Shown here: piece by piece, positions 13,701 through 20,500 of the stretch
Layout: every line of letters starts with the position of its first letter
How positions within the stretch are numbered: the stretch's first letter is position 1
Origin: Eublepharis macularius
Taxonomy: Eukaryota; Chordata; Lepidosauria; Squamata; Eublepharidae
Assembly (NCBI RefSeq): GCF_028583425.1
Contig: NC_072791.1
Span: forward strand, 197,322,311-197,386,310
Length of the DNA: 64,000 nt
Reading direction: 5' to 3'
Position numbers and translations under genes: made by a program
Notes under the pieces: generated by a model
The model's input: only the letters and a program-made list of their open reading frames with translations
What the model was told of the DNA's origin: nothing
Databases searched by the model: none

Positions 13701-15270
13701 TCAAGATTACACTTTTTGACCAGATAACACAAAGGTCGCTGGATGAAGATGAACAAGGCACCAGCTCAGTCTAGCAAATAAGTTCATAATCTATCAAAAG
13801 TTCTAATAACGTATGTAAAATAAAGAATATTTTTGGAGGGAAGACTCTTTTTAACTACTACAACTCAGCTATTTCAAGATTATAAAGTTAGAAAAGCAAA
13901 GAAAACCCAAATGGGAAAAAAATACATTTTAAACGTTCTTCAGCTTGATGTAACCTCAAAGAAACACAAGCAAGCATATCTTGTTCATTGATTTATTTAG
14001 AAAGTTTTTATGTTGCTTCTCCAGTGACCTACTTGAGGCAACTTACAATTAAAACAAAGCAATTTTTTTTAAAAGCCACTGTTATTAAAACAGCCAGGGA
14101 ATTAACACCATAAATTACACAATAAGCTGTCTAAAATGCTGCAGATAAAATAATCTTTAGTACAGAAACAGACCATAAACGTTTAAGAGATAAAAACCCT
14201 TAGTTAAAAGCCTGGGTACAAATGAATGTTTTAGACCAGAGGTTTTAAAAGCAAGGTAGGTGCCAGGTGAGCCTCAAGGGAAAGGGGATTCCACAGGCAA
14301 GGGGCCACCACTGAAAAAGCCACATCTCTGATCAGAGGCTGGGACACAGAGAGCAGGGCTTCGGAAGAGAATTTTAATTGGCAAGCTGGACAGTATGGGG
14401 AAGTGGTCCTTCAGATAACCTGGTCCCAAGTCATTTGTGGCTTTAAAAATAAGAACCAGCACTTTGAATTCAGCCCTGAATGAGATGCGCAGCCAATGCA
14501 GATTTTTCAGCAAAGGTGATCTGATCCCTGTATCCAGCCCCTGACAATACCCTGGCTACCACGTTTTAGGCCCACTAATGTTTCCAAACTTTTCAAAGGA
14601 AGCCCCATGTAAAGTGTATCATTGAACCTGGATGTGATCAGACATGGCTCACTGTGGCCAAATCATCTTACCCTGTCTTATCCCCTTCTGTTTCTAGGCT
14701 CAGAAATCTATTGCCCATTACTGCCACACATGGCCCCCAACAACTTCTGCCAGAAGGTTATTGTTGAAGGGAAAGGGCTAGAAGCCACAGCTAAAGACAG
14801 AATTCAAGATAGTGGCAGAGAAAGTTATCCAAGTACTAAAAGTATTCTGAGAGAGAGACCGATTGATTTCTGGCAGTACAGGACTTCACTGCTTCCCCCT
14901 CCAGCCCAAATTGCCCCCTAAAATGCTTCTCCTGGAGAGCAGGAGCTCCTAGAAACATAGTAAGGGGGAGGGGTCAGGTCTGCCATGAGAAAGGGAAATA
15001 GGCAGAAATCCATTCCCCAGTGGAAATTTCAACTGGATCCAACTGACCCCCTATCAAGTGCAGCTGTGTTACAGTTGACCAGTGAAGTCAATCTAGTACA
15101 CACCTTTCTTTCATTTAGGTGATGTCATTGTAATTCATCAAAAGGAAGATGACGGATGGTGGCGCGGATCTATAAACGGGAAAAGTGGTATTTTTCCAGC
15201 AACATACGTGGAAGAGATCTCTCCCTATCCTGACAAGACTCTCGCTGAAGAGGCTACATCACCTTATTAA
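1637..15270 (+). CDS. NOSTRIN: NOSTRIN (nitric oxide synthase trafficking inducer), 3' part, spliced span
   Basis: Ten exons join in frame to 388 codons plus a stop (exons at 1637, 2256, 4872, 5053, 6667, 7720, 9792, 10956, 12672 and 15119). They match human NOSTRIN from about residue 136 of 506 to the end. The family is an F-BAR and SH3 adaptor that binds endothelial NO synthase, dynamin and N-WASP and drives eNOS from the plasma membrane into vesicles. Visible here are the last F-BAR helices (exons 1-4), a helical HR1-like middle (exons 5-7), a polar linker and a C-terminal SH3 domain with ALYDY, the WW pair and FPATYVEE. The N-terminal exons are outside the window. Introns are GT-AG except the second, which is GC-AG. 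The gene runs tail-to-tail with SPC25. Exon sizes match the human protein segments almost residue for residue, so it looks functional. Confidence 0.95.
2256..2381 (+). CDS. NOSTRIN: NOSTRIN coding exon with GC donor
   Basis: 126 nt, phase 0, encodes LLRNLEKSATRLAKEDEDYY up to LENGHQ, matching human LLNKLTKSTEKLEKEDENYY up to LENCYQ. The match ends exactly at CAG|GCAAGT, so the donor is GC rather than GT; no GT donor near it keeps the frame and the match. Confidence 0.9.
2640..2696. repeat. Short tandem duplication
   Basis: A unit of about 30 bp built on ACCTCCAGTAAGAGAAAT is present twice in a row with a few differences. It lies in a NOSTRIN intron and has no evident function. Confidence 0.6.
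2740..2795 (+). repeat. SINE 3'-end fragment
   Basis: CAATGGCCTGATTCTGCTTA followed by AGGCAGCTTCAT is the end of the tRNA-derived SINE seen antisense near 8820 and 35650. Only the tail is kept. Confidence 0.45.
3105..3300 (-). repeat. Fold-back repeat, subfamily B, degraded
   Basis: Two inverted arms around TATGAGCTTTCATGAGTCAC and GTGGCTCACGAAAGCTC, followed by GCTACTGGATTCTTGCTC and a remnant of the head. It belongs with the copies at 8473, 45990 and 55680. The left arm has an internal deletion. Confidence 0.65.
3301..4871. other. NOSTRIN intron, nothing recognised
   Basis: AT-rich intron sequence. No exon, RNA gene or named repeat was found. Short open frames on both strands lack splice context and similarity to anything I know. 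Confidence 0.5.
4872..4970 (+). CDS. NOSTRIN: NOSTRIN coding exon
   Basis: 99 nt, phase 0, encodes NILDLEKERLHLLCNMLNCY and onwards to SLTA, matching human SILELEKERIQLLCNNLNQY. Acceptor aaatag at 4866-4871, donor gtgcgt at 4971. Confidence 0.9.
5053..5178 (+). CDS. NOSTRIN: NOSTRIN coding exon
   Basis: 126 nt, phase 0. It begins YHTQMHSAVSKVDPEKDFQM and ends ENKSEFLLTDYY, matching human CHTQIHCAISKIDIEKDIQA and ENKSEFLLTDYF. Acceptor ttctag, donor gtaagt at 5179. Confidence 0.92.
5554..5609. repeat. Small inverted repeat
   Basis: TGAATGTCCTGGAAA at the left pairs with TTTCCAGGACATTCA at the right, with CCCTC-A-GGGGG at the centre and a small bulge in the left arm. It is a short hairpin in an intron, probably a mini-element or remnant. 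Confidence 0.55.
5668..5976 (-). repeat. Fold-back family subfamily B, long form
   Basis: From GAATTGCAACTGATAATGAA to CTACCCATCTTGATCTATCT. The right half is the standard B unit and head in antisense. The left half is a unique stretch also present at 55237-55680. There is no inverted partner arm, so this may be the parent form of the short fold-back copies. Confidence 0.6.
6035..6272 (-). repeat. MIR-like CORE-SINE, antisense
   Basis: Starts at TTATTTATTTATCC, passes through CATAACCATCTTGTGAGGTC and GGCCCAAGGCCACTCAGCAA, and ends TTTAACCACTACACTACACA. Same family as 1078-1263 and 13236-13490. Confidence 0.75.
6667..6775 (+). CDS. NOSTRIN: NOSTRIN coding exon
   Basis: 109 nt, phase 0 in and 1 out, encodes EEDSTSLIEKERRQASIKTK and onwards to KALQNKR, matching human EEDPNSAMDKERRKSLLKPK. 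Acceptor is the weak gtaaag; donor gttctt at 6776. The split codon rejoins as Gly with the exon at 7720. Confidence 0.88.
6915..7090 (-). repeat. MIR-like CORE-SINE, degraded
   Basis: Partial antisense copy around TTCACAACCCTGTGAGGCAG and GGGCTCAAGGTGAGCC, ending near CGACCCAGATCCCC. The far end is missing. Confidence 0.5.
7192..7495. mobile_element. hAT-type non-autonomous element
   Basis: 304 bp with ends CAGGGTTTCC and GGGGAATTCCTG that pair imperfectly, flanked by exact 8-bp duplications ccctatgc (7184-7191 and 7496-7503). CAGG termini with 8-bp duplications are typical of hAT. No transposase is encoded. Confidence 0.7.
7720..7808 (+). CDS. NOSTRIN: NOSTRIN coding exon
   Basis: 89 nt, phase 1 in and 0 out, encodes GLERMLQAYLEMPQFSDPKN and onwards to ITEQLSE, matching human GLERMLKTYSSTSSFSDAKS. 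Acceptor cttaaag, donor gtacaa at 7809. Confidence 0.88.
7809..8472. other. NOSTRIN intron, nothing recognised
   Basis: About 660 bases with no coding or RNA signal and no repeat that I can name. Confidence 0.45.
8473..8620 (-). mobile_element. Fold-back repeat, subfamily B, with 9-bp flanking duplication
   Basis: 148 bp of two inverted arms (GAGCAAGAGTCCAGTAGCAC on the left; ACTCTTGCTCTTTTCTACCG on the right) plus a head at the right end. It is bounded by exact ctactgatg at 8464-8472 and 8621-8629. Nine bp is not the hAT length, and sister copies have 12 and 13 bp, which fits target-primed insertion better. Confidence 0.65.
8816..8992 (-). repeat. tRNA-derived SINE, antisense
   Basis: Begins with ATGAAGCTGCCTTACACCAA and ends with GCAGATGCTCTACCACTGAA. 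The right end is the complement of a tRNA-like head (GTGGTAGAGCATCTGC and GGTTCGATGCC), so internal pol III boxes face the minus strand. Confidence 0.7.
9097..9434 (-). mobile_element. Fold-back repeat cluster, subfamily A, 12-bp flanking duplication
   Basis: 338 bp with exact gggtgagagaag on both sides (9085-9096 and 9435-9446). It holds three arms: one at 9105-9190, an inverted one at 9192-9290 meeting it at a GGATCC palindrome, and a third at 9300-9400 in the second orientation. The head at the right reads AGACTAACACGGCTAACTCC, the complement of the family start. Open frames through it are incidental. Confidence 0.7.
9510..9734 (+). mobile_element. Fold-back repeat, subfamily A
   Basis: Begins CCAGAGGAGTTAGCCGTGTT and ends GGACTCTTTTCT. 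Two arms are joined by the same GGATCC palindrome as the copy at 9097. Flanked by aacatgca at 9498-9505 and 9735-9742, extendable to 12 bp with one mismatch. It lies just before the NOSTRIN exon at 9792. Confidence 0.7.
9792..9917 (+). CDS. NOSTRIN: NOSTRIN coding exon
   Basis: 126 nt, phase 0. It encodes TTLKVSLLQANYFKLGSILA and ends ISKWKEK, matching human NNLKLDLLEANSYKLSSMLA and IFRWREK. Acceptor actaaag, donor gtaatt at 9918. Confidence 0.92.
10172..10335. mobile_element. hAT-type non-autonomous element, TIR CAGGGCTTTTTTT
   Basis: 164 bp from CAGGGCTTTTTTTG to AAAAAAAGCCCTG, flanked by gttgtctg (10164-10171) and gttgcctg (10336-10343), 7 of 8 matching. Same family as 62205-62461, but without the second inverted half. 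Confidence 0.75.
10956..11070 (+). CDS. NOSTRIN: NOSTRIN coding exon
   Basis: 115 nt, phase 0 in and 1 out, encodes DCVHSSVMITYPIKMKHFQQ and a Ser-rich tail ending SSSLP. It aligns loosely with human EHTHSYVKISRPFLMKRLEN. Acceptor acttctag, donor gtaact at 11071. This is the linker before the SH3 domain. Confidence 0.85.
11071..12671. other. NOSTRIN intron, nothing recognised
   Basis: 1.6 kb between two exons. No named repeat stands out, apart from an A-run near 11660 and purine-rich patches near 12300. Confidence 0.45.
12672..12797 (+). CDS. NOSTRIN: NOSTRIN coding exon, start of SH3
   Basis: 126 nt, phase 1 in and 1 out. It encodes a linker and then ALYDYQTEREDELCLKE, the RT-loop half of the SH3 domain (human ALYSFQARQDDELNLEKG). 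Acceptor cttttcag, donor gtaact at 12798. Confidence 0.93.
12895..13085 (-). repeat. Non-autonomous element of the AGGGTTGCCAAC family, antisense
   Basis: Runs from GGCTGGAGCTCTCCTTGAAT to CCCAGACTGGAATTAGC, with ATCTCCGGACTACA and CCCCAGGAATTTCCCAGACT inside. Same family as 24302, 25628, 46841 and 50142. Its ends are worn. Confidence 0.55.
13236..13490 (-). repeat. MIR-like CORE-SINE, antisense, nearly full
   Basis: Starts with ATTTATATACCGCCCTTCAG, passes CACCCTGTGAGGTGGGTGGG and CCCAAGGTCACCCAGCTGGC, and ends CTTAACCACTACACCAAACT. Very similar to 43715-43975. Confidence 0.75.
13986..14655 (-). mobile_element. L2/CR1-type LINE fragment, antisense
   Basis: The minus strand encodes LHWLRISFRAEFKVLVLIFK and GYLKDHF (near 14400-14510), the end of a CR1/L2 reverse transcriptase, followed by an AT-rich 3' UTR ending at TTTATTTAG. 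A related, longer copy is at 60590-61960. Confidence 0.7.
15119..15270 (+). CDS. NOSTRIN: NOSTRIN last coding exon
   Basis: 152 nt, phase 1 in. It encodes DVIVIHQKEDDGWWRGSING then FPATYVEEISPYPD, and ends at TAA 15268-15270, completing the SH3 domain (human DIVIIHEKKEEGWWFGSLNG). Acceptor tttcatttag at 15109-15118. Confidence 0.95.
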
Positions 15271-16029
15271 AGCATACAAATGAGACAAGCATAATTAAGA
15301 CCAAACAACGAAGCAGCAAGCTTTTATTCTTGAATAATTTCCTGCGTTAGAGGACTCTGTGGAAGAGTCAACTCTTTTGTTTGGTAAATCCATAGAGTAT
15401 CGTAAAAATTAAACTCCCTCTTCTTACCAAATTTCTTAAGAGCTAGTATTTTCAACACCAATGTGAGCATTATTTTGACTTGTAATTTAATAATTCGTTG
15501 TCAAACCCTCCTGTTCTGACTGGTACAGGGTTTAAGAAGCAGCAAGAAGGAAAGACTTATTTTTGTTCTTAAAGCCTTAGGCTATGTTTCTGACATAGCA
15601 AAGCTCCACGTGTAACAGTCTTTAGAAATAATAATCGCATTCAGGAGCAGTTTGTACAATGCTACTCTCCTCCATGAGGAGGGGTGGCTGCCTAAAAAAA
15701 GCGTGGCACAGTAGCTGGGGTGGTTGACGTCAGCTGGAAACCTGTGGGGGGATCTATATTCTACCATGGAGCTTACAGGGTGGCTTGGGATTAGCCCTTC
15801 TCTCTCAACCTAACCCACTTCACAGGATTGTTGCAAGGGGGAAAATACTGGGATTCGCCCTCCCTCCATCATGCAAATCAGCCTGAGGTGCATGAAGGGA
15901 TAACGCAATGGATTGTGAGGGAGAAAAGATGTACTTTAAATGCAGCCCTTATTCAGAGGCGAAGATCTTAGAACTTAATTGGTCCTTGGAAGTCAAAGTT
16001 GATTGCCGTAACCTACATATCTCATAGCT

Positions 16030-16059
16030 GTGGCCACACACACACACACACACACACAG
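16030..16059. repeat. (CA)n microsatellite
   Basis: About 13 CA units in a row, in the sequence downstream of NOSTRIN. Confidence 0.9.
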
Positions 16060-16499
16060 GTTGCATTTTGACTATCACAAAACAGAAATGCTTCTATTGT
16101 ATGTGATAAAGACCTTTATTCCGTTCCCCCCCCCACCCCCAGTTTTAAAAAAAAGGCACAAAGACAGGATGATCGGTATTACAAGATGTCACTTATATGA
16201 CAAAGCAATGAAGGCTTTCCTAATGTTAGCAATGAATGCAGAAAAATTGTTGGTTTCTCTCACTTTTAGCTGCAGTTCTTCTATGCAGTCCAAGGAAGGA
16301 GAACAAGAGATCACTGTGAAAGGAACAAATGAGAAAAAACACTGGTCTTAACTTTGAAAACTGTTTTATAGTGCAATTCTATGCATGTCCTGTAATTCCC
16401 ATTATGCTCAGTCCCAGCTCAGCATGCACAGAATGACACCCTTCATATGGTGACATGATACAGTATATTTTCAAGAAGGGTAGTCACCTTAAGCAGCTG

Positions 16500-16572
16500 T
16501 AGCAAGAACAAAGGCGAGTCTTGCAGCAACTTAAAGACTAACAAGTATTTATTATCACATAATCTTTTGGCG
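16500..16572 (+). repeat. Old fold-back family fragment
   Basis: AGTCTTGCAGCAACTTAAAG, then GACTAACAAG and CACATAATCTTTTGGCGGTC follow the arm of the A/B family at low identity. Only one arm remains. Confidence 0.4.
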
Positions 16573-16817
16573 GTCTAGAGCTTACTGACAGTCCTATCAT
16601 GGATGTTGTTCACTAGGCAAGCTTCATGTGCTATGCAGACATAACACAAGTCACGGGGGAAATACTGAAAACAGCAAAACGAAGGGGGACGTTACCGGCA
16701 CTCACTGCCACTGAGAGTGGGCTCTGTTCTTTGCTTGACTATATGTGAATTTTATACGATTATGTCTCACCCTGTACTTCTTGCATTACATTGGCCTTGG
16801 ACCCTGATGTTTACAAC

Positions 16818-16826
16818 TTTAATAAA
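16818..16826. terminator. Candidate bidirectional poly(A) signal
   Basis: TTTAATAAA gives AATAAA on the plus strand (16821-16826) for NOSTRIN and ATTAAA on the minus strand (16823-16818) for SPC25. It lies between the two stop codons, about 1.55 kb past one and 0.49 kb past the other. Other signals for NOSTRIN exist nearer its stop. Confidence 0.35.
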
Positions 16827-17309
16827 AAAACATTTTTAAAATTTATATTGATAATTTTTAAGATAGATGGATGACCTAGTGGGGCCCACGCTAAAACTTA
16901 TCCGACAGAGCTCTATTCAAGTATTTTTTTTTAAAAAGCAGCCTTTAAGGTGCCATGAAATTTCCATTTATGTTGAGTTGCTGCGTAAGGCAGAAGTGCG
17001 TTTGGAGAGCTGGAATAAATTTTTTGAAAATTTAAGCTTGGATCTACGGGAAACGTCCAGGGATGTTTGTGTCCATGGAGCACAAGGTCCCTTCTTATGC
17101 GGAAATGCCCCCTGAAATGCTGCTCCTCGGGCACAGAGAGCCCCAGGAAAAGCATGGAGAGGGGGAGGGAGAGGTCGGCAGGAGGAAGGAAAACTGGCAA
17201 AAATCACCCACCCGCCCCATTCTACTCTCGGTAATCCTCTGCTGTATCCAAGCCACTCTATTGTTTTTTTCCTAAACCCTCCTCACAGCTACATACAGCC
17301 CCTTAAACC
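16827..17309. other. SPC25 3' UTR region
   Basis: Sequence after the SPC25 stop on the minus strand. It includes a purine-rich stretch around 17100-17190. Open frames on both strands here look spurious. Confidence 0.4.
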
Positions 17310-17521
17310 TTAAAAAAAGGTAATGCAACTTTGTGCTATGCTATTATTTCTAATAAGTTCAATATGAGGCTGATATTCGGTAACTAATACCTGTAAGATA
17401 TTAGTAAGTAATTGAGACTGAAAATGCCAGCTCTTGTTAGACACAAAACTCGAATATTTTAGTTGGTCATGGAAGGTAGCAAGTTTGGAGTTGGACAGTA
17501 CTTCTTTGGGCAGCAATAATT
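17310..17521 (-). CDS. SPC25: SPC25 last coding exon, divergent
   Basis: 212 nt, phase 1 in, acceptor tttcgtag just above 17521. It reads ELLLPKEVLSNSKLATFHDQ and onwards through YSSFVSNKSWHF, then a tail ending ITFF and TAA at 17312-17310. It aligns with human APHLEGLAEFQENVRK and FSAFLANVRKAF with a gap of about four residues. A splice at Q|gtattag inside it would give another end. Confidence 0.65.
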
Positions 17522-20500
17522 CTACGAAAACAAGACTGGGTAAAAACTTAAAGCAAGCTTAAGAAACTACTTTTGACCCTAGGATGAATATTCAGCCGAC
17601 ACTATGTGGCTGAAACATGAAATCAGAAGTGCTTTGGAATAAAAATAGGGCAGATAGTTTGGATAACATTTCTAAAACTTAAAGTTTACAGTTGATGAAT
17701 TTTCATGTACATGCAACCAGAGTCATCAGGCAAAACAGTATGAAAAGTCAGAGTAGAAAGGCTACAACGAGGCAAAAAAGCAGGCCTCTCAAAGGCTACC
17801 ATCTTCTTCAAGAGCGGAGGTAGGGATCTGGTTGGAGGATGCGATGTCTTCTACCTGTAAACTTTACACATACCTTCATAGGCTCCCGCTTCATTTATGG
17901 AAAGGGTAAGCACATAAGGCTTGTCAGGATCTTTGTGGTCAATGCAGCGGAATATAAACTGCAAATGATTAGCTAAGACAAAAAACACACACTAGAATTC
18001 AATCAAACTGTTCAGTTAATATATTATCATCGTATATCGTAGCAGACATTTAAAATCTACCATTTCTTTTCCTCTCAAATCAAACAAACCCATTGAAACT
18101 TCTGTGCCTAGAGTTATTCCGTATTTTGTGTGTAGATACTGACTTACACATCATAGCTTAGCATCACACCAGGTTCTGTCAGTATTTTTAAAGTATCTAA
18201 CCCAGAATTATTTGTCTTGCATAATACGTTGCTCAGTTATTCACTGCCCGATTCAGGAACTGCATTTGGAAGGGTCGAGATGACCCAGATCTTAACTATG
18301 CTTCCCATTGGTGGAAGACATTTTCACAGACCTTTGGGGGGGGGGGGGTCACTATTTTGAAGAGGAAGAGAGTATGCAAAGCAGGCTGCAGCTGAAGGAG
18401 GAAGCCAGAAAATTCACTTCTGCTCGTGCTAAACAAACTCCATGGCAATGTGGACAATAATCTATGCTCCACAAGAAATAAACTGCCTCTTTCCTAAACA
18501 AGGACGTAAGTACAACTAATTTAACTGTACGGTGATTAGCTAAAAGCAATTTAACTGTACAAGCTGGGGACCTGCCATGAATTGGGGGGGGGAGGGCAAT
18601 TTGGAAGTCCCACTCTACGAAATATCCCTCTCCAGGATTCACTTTCATCAGCTTGAGCAGGCAGATTCACCTACCATCCTAAAGTGATGTTCAACTGCTC
18701 TCAATATTTTAACCCCTCTGGAGCATTTTCAGCCTTCATCTGGCTATTTCTTTTTTAAACCCACTTCAGTTAATTTACAGTCACATTTTTCTACGTCAGC
18801 CAAGTAGATAGAAAACCTTATCATGTTTGTGCTCAGCCTAGTTTTGCTGTTTTCATTATTCAAATGAGGCCCAACCAGTTTCCCATTAGAGTGCTATAAT
18901 AAAGATGCTTAAGATGAAATAAGCAAGACTTTATTCAGGGCTAGGCATTTAGCTTTCCATGCTGTGATGCTAGCGTATGTTCTACAAGCTTTCTTTGTAA
19001 GGGGGAGATTACAGTTAAGAGGCAGGAGGAGAGGGGGGGGGGAGCCAGCATTCTACGTCTGCCTTACAACATTATCTTCTCTCCTCCGCTCTTAGAAGAT
19101 ATGTCAATTTGATAGCATTAATTCATTAGGCTTGAGTGGGGAGGAGTGTTGACTTCCCACTCACTTGTCAGGTGACTGAAACACTCAATATTAGGCAGTA
19201 CATAAGCATGGGTGCTAAGTCCTTGCATTCAGGGCATCCAGAGTGGGCGTTTCTGGAAACAAACATTCCTCACCTCACAGTCACCCCTCCCTTTCAAACC
19301 AGGCTCCTGGGATCAGAGTACCCTGCCAACAAGGAGTGGAGAGCAGAACTGGCGAAAACTGACCACCACCAACAGGGGTGTCTTCCACTGGCAGAAAACA
19401 TGGTCAGACCTCTCCTTCCATAGTACCTTTTTGCACTAGTGATAGGACTGATTCACAAAGAAAATGGCTTCCATTTTAGCTTATTCTTGTTGGAAGAAGA
19501 CACATATCAACAGGAGGGTTACAGATGTTATGGGAAGAAATTGATCCAATGTTTTAAGTGCTATATATACACACACACACACACTTCCATCTTACCACAA
19601 GTTTTGCGTATTTCTAGCCCAGTCCGCTCTTTAAAAGTCTTTTCCACCTTGCTGAGTCTTTCCAGCTTTTCTTCTGTGTCTTGACTTTTAGCTAAATTAA
19701 AAAAAAAAAAACACCAACCAACTCACTGCCTGTAAGACTAAGATTCCCCAACACCACAAGTGTTGGTAAATTTATCATGTGACAACTTATTTATCTCAAT
19801 CCATGTTAACTTTTAACATACACCAAAAAGCCACCATTAAAACTTGTTTTCTAAGTAAGCTTGTTTATTTAACTCAAACACCAACCTTAAGTTTTTTATA
19901 AAAGAAAGGCGGGCTAAAATAGTCTTTAATAGATACTGACCCTCTGCAAGGCAACATGTCCTATCTGATTTGTTCAGCTTCTGAATTCCTTGTGTTCTTC
20001 CCAGCCCCGCTGTCCTTGTTTTCCTTTAACTCTTACCCCATTTCCAACTTCTTTCATCCTAAAGCAGGGTCACCACGTTCCAGGCTCATAATTTTTCAGC
20101 TGCCTAAAATTAGATGCCAACACCTAGATATCTGCATGTGTGAAGCTCGCTCTTAGATGGCTGATCTTTCTAGCCCGGGAATGCATGGATCATGATCTTA
20201 TAGGAGCTTTCACTCAGTATCAGCAAGATCAGATTTTCAAATTAATCTGAAATCTCTCCTGGTTTACATTTACCCTGTGAAGGAAATGGGAAGGAGCTGT
20301 AAAGGAAAACAGGAGGATTATACGAGCCCAAAGTCCACACTTAGTCTCACCATAGTAAAATTCTAGCAGCCAGGTAATATCGGAACAGACCCCTAAGTTT
20401 GTCAGAACAGGTAATTAACAGTGCAATCTTAAACTGAGTTTGACTTCCATGCACTAAGAATGGTGTAGCTTTGTTTAGGATTGCACTGTAAAGGCAAACC

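Larger units (their letters stand above)
15271..16800. other. NOSTRIN 3' UTR and gap to SPC25
   Basis: Follows the NOSTRIN stop. ATTAAA at 15408-15413 is an early poly(A) candidate and AATAAA at 16821 a late one. It contains a (CA)n tract and a worn fold-back fragment; the rest is unrecognised. Confidence 0.5.

Noticed and set aside
17961-17966. Alternative SPC25 acceptor ttgcag
   Set aside because: Using it drops ANHLQ, which aligns residue for residue with human GEKLQ, and breaks the phase.
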